Source: Bacillota bacterium
GTDB lineage: Bacteria; Bacillota; Clostridia; Christensenellales; SZUA-584
Length of the DNA: 64,000 nucleotides
Assembly (NCBI GenBank): GCA_023459495.1
Contig: JAEWTL010000074.1
Span: forward strand, 1 to 64,000
Reading direction: 5' to 3'
Shown in pieces: positions 26,157 to 34,678 of the stretch. The notes beneath the pieces are model-generated. The model saw only the letters and a program-made list of their open reading frames with translations, was not told where the DNA came from and did not search any database. The position numbers and the translations under genes were made by a program. Within the stretch, counting starts at the first letter, position 1. Every line of letters starts with the position of its first letter.

Positions 26157-26415
26157 GTGACGGTATCTTTTTTGAAGAGGTGAGGATATCCGACGCGCCC
26201 TGCAGGGTTTCCCTGCACAGGCGTGCTGTGGAAAAGACGGGAAAACACAATCGCATATGGATACAGGGCTGCGACGCGGCCAGTTTCCCATATGGGTATG
26301 TTTTTCATGTTCCACAGCAAAGCGATTGATTATGCAATAGGGATAAGCTGTGGAACAATCCACAGCTTTTTTGTTTCGAGCCGTCACAGACCATGATATT
26401 GAGAAAGGAAACGAT
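26157..26415 (+). ncRNA. Structured 5' leader with terminator/antiterminator (riboswitch-like)
   Basis: A long hairpin (TGCAGGG-TTT-CCCTGCA with flanking CGCC/GGCG near 26194-26221) and a CATATGG/CCATATG pair precede a switch. GTTCCACAGC at 26309-26318 is complementary to GCTGTGGAAC at 26347-26356, which also forms the 9-bp terminator AAGCTGTGG (26345-26353) / CCACAGCTT (26360-26368) followed by T. The two pairings exclude each other. I could not assign a known riboswitch class. Confidence 0.6.
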
Positions 26416-27249
26416 ATGTACGAAAAACTAATACAGTATTTAAACAAGAGGCCCGAGGCTTACGCTTCCGGTACGGCAAAGTTTTGGGACGATCCGCACA
26501 TTTCCAAGGGCATGCTGGAAGCGCATCTTAGCCCGGAGGTGGAAGCGGCGACGCGCAGGCTGGAATTTGTGCAGCGTTCGGCGGAATGGATCGCCCGCAC
26601 CGTGGACCCGGCAAAAAGACCGCGCCTGCTGGACTTGGGGTGCGGCCCGGGCATCTACGCGGAGCTTTTTTGCAGCCATGGGTTCGATGTGACGGGTATG
26701 GATCTATCGCCCCGTTCCATCGCATACGCGGCTGAGCACGCGGCGGCACAGCAGGCGGATATCCGTTATATATGCGGGAACTATCTGGATAAGGATTTTG
26801 ACCGGCAGTATGACGTAATCACGCTGATCTACTGTGATTTTGGTGTACTCAGCCCTGCGAATCGTACGCGGCTGCTTGAAAAGGTATACCGGGCGCTCAG
26901 ACCGGGCGGTTTGTTCATCGTGGACGTATGCACGATGAAGCAGTACGCAAAGCAGGAAGAAAAAAACACGTGGAGCTATGAAAACGGCGGGTTCTGGAGT
27001 AAAAACCCGTACGCATGCCTGTATTCCTTCTGTTATTACGATGGACGTAATATTTTAGACCGCTATGTCATCGTGGAAGAAAATAGCGTGCAGTGCTATA
27101 ACATCTGGAACCATGGCTTCCTGCCGGAGGAGATTGAGGCCTACTGCAGGGCGGCAGGCTTTGAGATGGTCAGCCTGTTTGGGGATGTGGCAGGCGGCGA
27201 GCTGACGGAGGACTCTAAGGCGATCTGCGCGGTAGCGCGCAAGGCGTGA
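26416..27249 (+). CDS. SAM-dependent methyltransferase
   Basis: 277 residues from ATG 26416 (AAAGGAAA upstream). The class I Rossmann core has motif I LLDLGCGPGIYAELF (about 70-84), the acidic end of strand 2 at GMDLSPRS, and post-motif ALRPGGLFIVDV. The C-terminal part is beta-rich, as in small-molecule methyltransferases. Target unknown. Expression appears to be under control of the structured leader. Confidence 0.85.
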   Translation: MYEKLIQYLNKRPEAYASGTAKFWDDPHISKGMLEAHLSPEVEAATRRLEFVQRSAEWIARTVDPAKRPRLLDLGCGPGIYAELFCSHGFDVTGMDLSPRSIAYAAEHAAAQQADIRYICGNYLDKDFDRQYDVITLIYCDFGVLSPANRTRLLEKVYRALRPGGLFIVDVCTMKQYAKQEEKNTWSYENGGFWSKNPYACLYSFCYYDGRNILDRYVIVEENSVQCYNIWNHGFLPEEIEAYCRAAGFEMVSLFGDVAGGELTEDSKAICAVARKA

Positions 27250-27271
27250 TTGGGCAGGCTTGATATCTTAT

Positions 27272-27306
27272 AACCGCACAGGGTATCGCTCAGTGCGGTT
27301 TTTTTA
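27272..27306 (+). terminator. Terminator of the methyltransferase gene
   Basis: AACCGCAC (27272-27279) pairs with GTGCGGTT (27293-27300), followed by T6. The remaining sequence to the next promoter (27307-27452) holds nothing recognisable. Confidence 0.85.
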
Positions 27307-27452
27307 TTTGGAGGGCGGCCGCTAATTCTCTATTACATCGCTATGGAGGCAAAATCAACAGGCGATGTCATTCTGCAGGCAGCTTGGCTTAACAACTCCC
27401 GACTGCAACGTTGATAATAGGCTGCAAAATTTCAGGAAAACGTGTTGCACGC

Positions 27453-27500
27453 TTGACATGGCTAAAACATAGTGATATATTGTGCATACACGGTATACAC
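27453..27500 (+). promoter_or_regulatory. Promoter and operator of the YtrA-like operon
   Basis: TTGACA at 27453-27458, a 17-base spacer and TATATT at 27476-27481. Immediately after lies GTGCATAC (27482-27489), 3 bases, and GTATACAC (27493-27500), an inverted repeat with one mismatch, well placed for the GntR/YtrA-type repressor encoded at the end of the operon. Confidence 0.7.
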
Positions 27501-27516
27501 AGTCTTGGAGGTTGAT

Positions 27517-28368
27517 ATGACAATTTTATCGGTCAAGGACCTGACCAAACGCTACGAAAAGTTTACGCTCAACAACGTATCCTTCGAGCTGGAGCAGGGA
27601 TATATCATGGGCTTCATCGGACGCAACGGCGCGGGTAAGACCACGACGCTCAAATCGATATTGGAACTGGTGCATAAGGACAGCGGTGTGGTGGAGGTGC
27701 TCGGCAAGGATTACTCGCAGAACGAGTTGGAATTAAAGCAGGAGATCGGCTTCATGTTTGGTGGCGTGGATTATTACGCAAAAAGCCGGATACGCACCAT
27801 CACCGATGTTGTGCGCCGCTTTTATACGCACTGGGACGACGAGGCATATGCGTCGTATCTGCGTCGATTTTCGATCGACCAGAACAAGAAAATCGCTGAG
27901 CTTTCGGGCGGCATGCGCGTGAAGTATTCGCTTGCGCTTGCGCTGTCGCACCACGCGAAGCTGCTGATTCTCGACGAACCCACAAGCGGTCTTGATCCTG
28001 TGGCGCGCGATGATCTGCTGGAGCTTTTTCAGGAGCTGATTGAGGACGGTCAGCGCAGCATCCTGTTTTCCACGCATATCACAAGTGATCTTGAGAAGTG
28101 CGCGGATTTTATCACGTATATCCAAAACGGCAACATACTCGAAAGCCGCACGAAGGATGACCTGATTGACGCCTACCGTTTGGTGCAGGGTACGCGTGAA
28201 CAGTTAGAGAACGCGTTGCCGGTGCTTATTGCGCACAAAGAGCATGCTTTTGGCTTTACGGGCTTGATCCGGACTCTGAACATGAAGGATGTGGAGGGGC
28301 TCCAGATCGGGACACCCAGTATCGAAGACATCATGATCTATTACGAAAGGAAGGATACATCACTATGA
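27517..28368 (+). CDS. ABC transporter ATP-binding protein (YtrB-like)
   Basis: 283 residues from ATG 27517, preceded by TTGGAGG. Walker A is GRNGAGKTTTL, signature LSGGMRVK, Walker B LLILDEPTSGLD, and the H-loop is in LFSTHITSD. The 70-residue C-terminal extension fits ABC-2 exporters with small permeases. Its stop overlaps the permease start. Partners are the next two genes. Confidence 0.9.
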   Translation: MTILSVKDLTKRYEKFTLNNVSFELEQGYIMGFIGRNGAGKTTTLKSILELVHKDSGVVEVLGKDYSQNELELKQEIGFMFGGVDYYAKSRIRTITDVVRRFYTHWDDEAYASYLRRFSIDQNKKIAELSGGMRVKYSLALALSHHAKLLILDEPTSGLDPVARDDLLELFQELIEDGQRSILFSTHITSDLEKCADFITYIQNGNILESRTKDDLIDAYRLVQGTREQLENALPVLIAHKEHAFGFTGLIRTLNMKDVEGLQIGTPSIEDIMIYYERKDTSL

Positions 28369-29003
28369 AGGGTTTGCTGAATAAGGAATTCCGCCTTGTC
28401 ATTCATCCGTTGTTTTATCTGTTGCTGCTGTGCGGAGCCCTGCTGATGATCCCGCAGTGGCCTTACCTCATTGCGTTGATGTACATTTTCTTCATCGCGG
28501 TGCCAAACATCTTTACCAACAGCAAGGCGCAGAACGACGTGGGCTTTTCCGTACTACTGCCGGTCCGCCGGAAGGATATCGTAAAAGCGCGCGTCATGTC
28601 CATTGCCGCGCTGGAGCTGATGCAGATCGTAGTGGCGGCGGTATTTGGGGCGATAAACCTCGCAATCTATCCTTGGGGCAACTTCTTGATGGAACCCAAC
28701 CCGGCGTTCTTCGGCTTCGCGTTTGTGATGTACGGCGTGTTCAACGTGGTGTTTTTTCCGATGTTCTACAAGACCGCCTATAAGATGGGGATACCTTTGA
28801 TTGTGGCGATCACGGCTGCGGTCGTTTTTGCGGTGGCTGCGGAGATGCTGGTGCTGCAAATACCCGCGCTGCGGGTGCTGGACGGCCGGACATTCAACGG
28901 GGCCCAGTTTGCGGCGCTGGCGGGCGGTGCCGCTGCGTTCGTGCTGCTGAGCGCTGCGGCATACCGGATGTCCGCGAAGCGGTTCGTGCACATCGATCTA
29001 TGA
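28365..29003 (+). CDS. ABC-2 type permease
   Basis: 212 residues with six predicted helices, starting LLNKEFRLVIHP as is usual for ABC-2 permeases, and the cytoplasmic PVRRKDIVKARV coupling segment between helices 2 and 3. It overlaps the ATPase gene by 4 bp and the regulator gene by 4 bp. Substrate unknown; homologous systems respond to cell-wall antibiotics. Confidence 0.85.
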   Translation: MKGLLNKEFRLVIHPLFYLLLLCGALLMIPQWPYLIALMYIFFIAVPNIFTNSKAQNDVGFSVLLPVRRKDIVKARVMSIAALELMQIVVAAVFGAINLAIYPWGNFLMEPNPAFFGFAFVMYGVFNVVFFPMFYKTAYKMGIPLIVAITAAVVFAVAAEMLVLQIPALRVLDGRTFNGAQFAALAGGAAAFVLLSAAAYRMSAKRFVHIDL

Positions 29004-29365
29004 TAAACATTGCAATCAGCAATACTGCGGATAAACCCATCTACCAGCAGCTTTATGAGCAGATCAGCGCACAGATCATTAAGGGCGAGCTGGCGCAGGA
29101 TGAAGGCCTTCCGCCCATACGCACGATCGCCAAAGAACTGCGCATCAGCGTGATCACCGTAAAAAAGGCGTGGGAAGAGCTGGAGCGGCAGGGGTTCATT
29201 TATACAATGGCGGGCAAGGGATGCTTCGTTGCGCCGCAGCAGGGGGAGCTTAATGCCAAGCGCGGCGAGCTGGCCGAAGAGAAGCTTAAGAAGGATATCG
29301 AATACTACAAGTCGCTTGGACTCTCGCTGGAGGAACTGGTGGAGCTGGTGGAAAAGTATTTCTGA
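29000..29365 (+). CDS. GntR family regulator (YtrA type)
   Basis: 121 residues: a GntR winged helix (about 10-75, including PPIRTIAKELRISVITVKKAW) and a short C-terminal helical dimerisation tail, the YtrA subfamily layout. It is the last gene of the operon and probably represses it through the inverted repeat at 27482-27500. Confidence 0.9.
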   Translation: MINIAISNTADKPIYQQLYEQISAQIIKGELAQDEGLPPIRTIAKELRISVITVKKAWEELERQGFIYTMAGKGCFVAPQQGELNAKRGELAEEKLKKDIEYYKSLGLSLEELVELVEKYF

Positions 29366-29371
29366 CAGTCG

Positions 29372-30049
29372 TCACGAAAGGCTCAGCAGAAATCCCGACG
29401 CGATGAGCGTCTGCCCGGCGATATAGGGCACCATCACCCGCAAATGGCTGGATTTCGTTTCGCTGCGAAAAGTCTCGAACGAGAGGATGCCATCGGATAT
29501 CATAAAGAGCACCGTGCCCGAAAACAGCAGCGCGGCACCCAGCGATAACAAGCGGATTGCAACTGAAGCGGCGGAGAGCGAAAGCGCGCTGATCAGCAGC
29601 ATATAGACGAGTGCGGGAACGCGGAAGATCTTGGGCAGGTAAGGATAAAGTCTGGTATACATGACTGCCACGCATGCGCAGTACGCGAACGCAAGCAGCG
29701 CCATGATCCACCAGGCGGGAGGCGCGGCAGCGCGCCGGATCTGAACGATATAGAGCACATGTCCGGCGGCAAACGATACAAGGCCGAGAGGCAATCCAAT
29801 TTTACTGTGATGGTTTAAGAGCAGCGTATCGCCCAGAAAACCCATCATCAGTCCGGCGACTACGAGTACCGGCAGTGCGGCTTGGGTAACACAAAACCAC
29901 ACAAGCACAAACGTCAGCGCAAGGAGCGGCATCAGCATCACCTTGGTGATACGGCGCAGCCGCTCATTTTTTTTTGCCACAGCTGTCAGGTGAACAGCCA
30001 CGTCAGCAGCGTATAAACCGGCGGATATCCAGGCAAAGGTGCTTGGCAT
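29372..30049 (-). CDS. Lysoplasmalogenase (YhhN family)
   Basis: 225 residues with about eight membrane helices. Family landmarks include GFLGDTLLL (about 69-77) and the late MISDGILSFETF with conserved Asp. YhhN/TMEM86 proteins cleave the vinyl-ether bond of lysoplasmalogens, lipids found in anaerobic bacteria. It converges on the GntR gene with a 6-base gap. Confidence 0.8.
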   Translation of the reverse strand: MPSTFAWISAGLYAADVAVHLTAVAKKNERLRRITKVMLMPLLALTFVLVWFCVTQAALPVLVVAGLMMGFLGDTLLLNHHSKIGLPLGLVSFAAGHVLYIVQIRRAAAPPAWWIMALLAFAYCACVAVMYTRLYPYLPKIFRVPALVYMLLISALSLSAASVAIRLLSLGAALLFSGTVLFMISDGILSFETFRSETKSSHLRVMVPYIAGQTLIASGFLLSLS

Positions 30050-30059
30050 AGGGCGTCAG

Positions 30060-30500
30060 TCACTCCTTAAAGTTAAGCTTCATCTCGATTTCGCCATCAT
30101 CGATTACGCCGGTCTCGGCAAAGCCAAGCTGGGCATAGATATGGCGCGCAGTTTCATTTCCCGGGACATAGTCAACATGAATGGCGTCAAAAATACCTGA
30201 ACTTCTTGCCATGTCCACCGCAAGACGCACCGCCTGCGTACCGAAGCCCTTGCCCTGATGCTCCGGTGCAATCATCAGTCGCCAAAGGCCTGCTTCGCTT
30301 TTTTCCTCATTCCAGAAAAGCATCAAGAAGCCCACCACCACGTCGCCGTCGCATACTGCAAAAGGCTTCGCGTGGTCGTGGTAAAGCCATGCCTGCGCAA
30401 GCGATACCACATTGGGCGCAACAAAGCGCGGTTCGGGCGGCAGCTTCATATCGATGACCGCACGGAAATTATCCTCGGTGATTGGGGCCAGTCGGATCAT
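30060..30500 (-). CDS. GNAT family N-acetyltransferase
   Basis: 146 residues. The acetyl-CoA pyrophosphate loop is PEHQGKGFGTQA (about 79-90), preceded by LWRLMIAPE and followed by YVPGNETARHIYAQLGF, the pattern of spermine/spermidine acetyltransferases. The acceptor amine is inferred, not shown. It follows the next upstream gene by 24 bp. Confidence 0.85.
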   Translation of the reverse strand: MIRLAPITEDNFRAVIDMKLPPEPRFVAPNVVSLAQAWLYHDHAKPFAVCDGDVVVGFLMLFWNEEKSEAGLWRLMIAPEHQGKGFGTQAVRLAVDMARSSGIFDAIHVDYVPGNETARHIYAQLGFAETGVIDDGEIEMKLNFKE

Positions 30501-30524
30501 GAAACCTCCTGATCTGCAGAGGGC

Positions 30525-31205
30525 TCAGCTTTGCGGCTGTTCCGGTTTTGCTGTCTGCGCGTCAGGGGCCGAGACTTTGGTACTTGGGGCTTCCGGCGTG
30601 ACGGGCGAAACCGGCGGCTGGGGAGTATATGGCGGCTGCGCGGGGTAAGGTGGCTGGCCATAGGGCGGCTGACCGTAGTAAGGCTGGCCGTATGGCATTT
30701 GCATGTACGGCGGCTGCGGGTATTGCCCCTGCGGTGCGCCATAGGCGGGCGTGCCATAAGGCGTATAGTACGGATAATACGGATATGGATAATACGGATA
30801 GACCGGTTTGGGCTTCTCTTTGACAAAGGCGAATATGGCGGCCAGCAAGAGGCAGATCATGGCGACAAAATTGAAGTAGCAGCTGGCACCAGCCGCTACG
30901 ATGAGCATCACGCCTGCAGCAATCCTCTTTTTGTACACCATCACGCCCGCCGTGATGCCGAGCGCCCCGGATACCACGGAGCAGATCAGAGACAGAAGTA
31001 AAACCTTAAGCGCTTCCTGAATTGCCGGGTCAGTCGCAGTATTGGAAAAGGCCATCTGCGCAAAGTTCATATTGTACAGCGAATCATCGTAAAATTCGAG
31101 CGAGGACAGGGAAGCAATGCCCAGCATGATGAGCCCGATCAGCAGCGCCATCCCCAAAGAGAGCGAGCCCCCGACAATACCCAATACCCGGCTGGCTTTT
31201 CTCAT
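30525..31205 (-). CDS. Membrane protein with proline/tyrosine-rich tail
   Basis: 226 residues. Two or three helices occupy residues 8-32, 63-88 and 92-128. The C-terminal 95 residues are low complexity, with repeated YPYYPY, YGQPPY and PPYxPQ units, resembling annexin-like Pro-Tyr tails. The N-terminal half looks like DUF4064-type proteins. Function unknown; the tail may mediate self-association. Confidence 0.65.
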   Translation of the reverse strand: MRKASRVLGIVGGSLSLGMALLIGLIMLGIASLSSLEFYDDSLYNMNFAQMAFSNTATDPAIQEALKVLLLSLICSVVSGALGITAGVMVYKKRIAAGVMLIVAAGASCYFNFVAMICLLLAAIFAFVKEKPKPVYPYYPYPYYPYYTPYGTPAYGAPQGQYPQPPYMQMPYGQPYYGQPPYGQPPYPAQPPYTPQPPVSPVTPEAPSTKVSAPDAQTAKPEQPQS

Positions 31206-31316
31206 GATTTCCTCCGATCAGCCGGTGTTTTCCGGCTTGCTGTCAGTGCAATATTATACCATGGGAAGGCGCATATTTCAAAGAAAAACCGTCTGCCGTA
31301 TAACCTGCAACAAAAA

Positions 31317-31348
31317 CGCCCCCGTGTAGAACAATATGCACGGGGGCG
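31317..31348 (-). terminator. Terminator of the DUF5050 lipoprotein gene
   Basis: A 10-bp stem CGCCCCCGTG / CACGGGGGCG, followed on the minus strand by TTTTTG. Confidence 0.85.
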
Positions 31349-31361
31349 CTGGTATCTTGTG

Positions 31362-32717
31362 TCAGCCCACCTTGATCAGGCTTTCATCCGCCTTCAGTCT
31401 GTACCATGCAAGGTTCTCGTTGAAACTTTGGAAATACAGGCTGCCGCCGGAGCCGATACAGATTGCCTCGGTGTTCTCTTCGATATGGCCCACCTTGCCC
31501 TGTGTGGCGATGTCGATCATCACGACCTCTTCGGTGATGAAAAAGCCGTCCTCTTCATAGGTCACGCCAAAGCCGATGATGAGCGTGCCGTTTACCACGT
31601 TGATGGTGGTGATATGAAAATCGAACGGGAAGAACATCTCGGTATCAGTGCCGTCGGTACGGACGCGCCACACGCCGCTGGGGTCTCCGGTGTCGACATA
31701 GTAAACCCAGCCATCCGCTATGCAATAGGTCTGTATGAATTTTGAAGACAGCACCTGTTTATTGCCGCCGTCCACGGATACCCGGCAGAAGCCGCCCTCC
31801 ATGCTTTTCTCACAGTAGTACACCCAGCCATCCGCTACGCATGTGAAAATCGCCGTGCCATCAGTAAGCCTTGTCTGATCGGTGGGATCGCCAATCCGGG
31901 TCTTATAAAGACGTCCTTCGTCACTGCCGTTGTCGTAATACATGTAATCGCCTTCGACAGAGAGAAACGAGCAGTCATCTTCGGACAGCTTCTCCATCAG
32001 GCTGCCGTCGGTGCGCATCCTGTAGGGCGTATCGCTGTCGTAGGTGTTGATGAAGTACAGCCAGTCACCCATCACGTTGAGGCTGGAACCGTGTGCTTCG
32101 CCTACGCGCTGATATTCGCTGCCGTCCGAGCGCATTTTATAGATCATAAAGTCTTCGTCCGTCCGAGAGAAATACGTCCAATCGCCCTGTGAGGACATAA
32201 GGCCGCCGCGCCAGAGGCCGCCGTATTTGGCCGCGTTGGTCTGGTTGCCCGGCGCGATGCCATCCAGATTGATCTCTTCCGCGGAGGCATAGTCCGGCGC
32301 AAAGGGGATATCGATCCCAAATGCAATCTGGTTATCCGTTGCCCATTGGGTCAGCGCACCCGGATTGTTCGCGCTCCCCGCACCTTGCGCCAGCAGCCCG
32401 TTGATTTCCTCAACGTTGGCGCGGGACATAGCCAGCAGCGCGTCCATGGCGATCAGATACGCGTCGGTGTCCGAAGGATCGAGCTCGGTGAGCCGTGCGG
32501 CGGCGGCATACATCAGCTCGTAATTGCCCTCATCTTTGTACTTCGAGATCATTCCCCGAAGTTCATCTGCCGAGGCTGCGGCGATGGCGTCCTGCACGGT
32601 GGTGGGCGCGGGTGAAACCGACTCAGCCACCTCGTTTGTCTGTAGCGCACCGGGCGTGCCACATCCGGTCAGCAGCACGAGCAACATAACGATACCCAAA
32701 CACAATATTCGTTTCAT
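31362..32717 (-). CDS. DUF5050-type beta-propeller lipoprotein
   Basis: 451 residues. A lipoprotein signal peptide ends LLTGC with Cys19. A helical repeat-like segment (about 40-120, TPR-like) precedes at least five units with the pattern xGDWLYF/xxDGWVYY...RxxxDGS, the DUF5050 propeller. The aromatic-Gly-Trp-Tyr repeats are plain. It is surface-exposed, and function is unknown. It lies 48 bp after the end of the interrupted LRR gene on the same strand. Confidence 0.8.
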   Translation of the reverse strand: MKRILCLGIVMLLVLLTGCGTPGALQTNEVAESVSPAPTTVQDAIAAASADELRGMISKYKDEGNYELMYAAAARLTELDPSDTDAYLIAMDALLAMSRANVEEINGLLAQGAGSANNPGALTQWATDNQIAFGIDIPFAPDYASAEEINLDGIAPGNQTNAAKYGGLWRGGLMSSQGDWTYFSRTDEDFMIYKMRSDGSEYQRVGEAHGSSLNVMGDWLYFINTYDSDTPYRMRTDGSLMEKLSEDDCSFLSVEGDYMYYDNGSDEGRLYKTRIGDPTDQTRLTDGTAIFTCVADGWVYYCEKSMEGGFCRVSVDGGNKQVLSSKFIQTYCIADGWVYYVDTGDPSGVWRVRTDGTDTEMFFPFDFHITTINVVNGTLIIGFGVTYEEDGFFITEEVVMIDIATQGKVGHIEENTEAICIGSGGSLYFQSFNENLAWYRLKADESLIKVG

Positions 32718-32765
32718 ATTCGCATCTCCTTTACATTCGGATTGCCGTAAAATATGCCGTTTATT

Positions 32766-34370
32766 TTATTCGCCCACGGGAAGTGCATACAGCTCGTCAA
32801 TGGTCATGCCGAACCTGTCATAGATATACTGCTCCATCAACTGCACGGAATACAGATAAACGTCCTCAATTTCAGGGTCGCCATATACGTACTCAAAATA
32901 TTCCTCAACCGTTATACCCTCCGGCGAATAGAAATCGTTTTTAGTACCCTCTTTCGTGAAGAACTCATAATCCGCGTAGGAGTCGCCTCCATTGTCTGCT
33001 CTGGCATAAAAGCGTTATTGGTCTTGATAGTACCTTGCCATTACGCCGTATCCGTTGATCAAAGTAAAAAAGTGTATAGAATATTCCTGCTCACCCCATT
33101 CCGGACGATGCACCTCGATACTCGTATTTCTTCCCTCATACTGCTCGTAGATACAGGCCGCGTTGGCCTCATCCGGGATAAATCCAAAGCTCCTGAGCGA
33201 AGGCGGCTCGAACGGCAGCGCGAAGAGCGCGTCGGCGGTCATGCCGAAAGTCTCTCTGATTGTATCGTTGAAGATAGGGACGGGCGTGAGCAATATATCG
33301 TCGGCGTCCGTTTCGCCCAGCGCATCTATTAAAACCTGTTCCATGCTTCCCCGTTCGCTGGCATTCAAGCTAAATTCACCGGTCGCCTCTTCGTAGATAT
33401 AATTCATTATCATCTCGTTATTCAGTGTCATTTGGAACACATAGACGTCGATTTTCGGGTAGTATATAACAGTCAGTCCATACCCGTTGTCCATTTGCAG
33501 ATTCATTTTTACTGCGTTGTTTTGATCCTCCATTCCTGGCGCGCCCCATTCCGAGTGGTTAACGGTTACAGACATTCCCTCGCCCCTGTACTCCGCTACC
33601 GCATCGTTTTCGGGCCACGTAAACCCAAGCTCTTTAAGCGAGGATGGCACCGTGAAATCCTTTCCCTCGAGGTTCGCATAGATGCCTGCCAGCGGAGAAT
33701 AGTCGTCAACCGGGCATCCCGTAAGGTAAAGCTGTTTTAAACCGGTCAGGCCAGCCAGCGGCGAAACATCGCTGACCTGCGTATGCGCGAGGCTTAAATA
33801 CGTAAGCCCGGTCATCCCGGAGAGCGCGCTTAAGTCGGTGATCGTAGAATTGTCAAGCACCAGAATCTCCAGATTGATAAGACCCGTCAGCGGGCGATAA
33901 TCCTGCGCCGTGCAGTCGGACAGCGTCAGCTTCCGGAGATTTGTCATGCCGGACAGCGGTGATATATCGGCAACCGGGTTGCTGCCGAGCGACAGTGAGG
34001 TAAGCTTACTAAGTCCCGCGAGCGGCGATATGTCCGCTATGGCGTGGAAGGACAGGTTAAGGCTTTCAAGGTTCTGGAAATATTCCAGCCCGCCAATATC
34101 CCTTATCTGCGTTTCCTCGGAGATGTCCTGCTGCCATTCGATACCGAAATTCATCTCTGTCACCGCCTCCGCTTCAGCTGCGGTGATGTTGCCCTTCGGC
34201 CTGCCCATGGCCGCGCATACCCGTGCTTCCAGCACCGGGTCGGCGAACGCTACGACTTCGGACGTTTCGGCGGGGATCGATAGTGAGATTGTCTCCGTGG
34301 TTACGGACACGCCGCAAGCGGCGGTAAATACGACCGCAAGTATCATCAGCCCACACAGTATCCTCTTCAT
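32766..34370 (-). pseudogene. LRR lipoprotein interrupted by an in-frame TAA
   Basis: Starts at ATG 34370 (GAGGAGG upstream) with a lipoprotein signal (Cys19), six or more internalin-like leucine-rich repeats (about 85-250, units such as LTGLTYLSLAHTQVSDVSPL), then two tandem copies of a C-terminal domain. The frame is stopped by TAA at 33017-33015, giving a 451-residue product. The same frame continues for 82 more codons to TAA at 32768-32766 and completes the second copy: FGMTIDELYALP aligns with FGMTADALFALP of the first. The stop falls inside the repeat, so this is a recent nonsense mutation, a read-through stop, or a sequencing error. Confidence 0.8.
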
Positions 34371-34678
34371 GGATAACCTCCTCAACAATGAGAGTATCCC
34401 TTTTCATAAAACAAGTACTAGTCTGGCACGGCATGATTTTCGAAATATGCCGCATGGAAGGCTGCCTGCTGTGGGAGAGCACGGATTGCCTGATCCGTGG
34501 CAGGAAACCGCAGGCAGCCGCCATTACGGCAGCGGTTTTTGGGACCGGACGATGCTTTGAATACTGATGATGTGAGACGAGTGGATGTATGAGTGCAGCC
34601 CGGCATTTCCGCCTTGTCATTATAGCAAAACTGTGTGCTCGGAAGGTATGCAGCCAGCATACATCCGGGCTGTAATCA
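34371..34678. promoter_or_regulatory. Intergenic region with nested inverted repeat and extended -10 promoter
   Basis: On the minus strand TGCTATAAT (TATAAT at 34623-34618) is an extended -10 for the LRR lipoprotein gene. GGCTGCCTGC (34460-34469) pairs with 34510-34519, enclosing CACGGAT (34480-34486) / ATCCGTG (34493-34499), a two-stem hairpin in the leader. GTATGC/GCATAC at 34646-34662 is a further small palindrome. No gene is seen. Confidence 0.5.

Noticed and set aside
26157..26300. SAH, NiCo or c-di-GMP riboswitch
   Set aside because: Only fragments such as GCTGCGAC resemble these classes; the required cores are missing.
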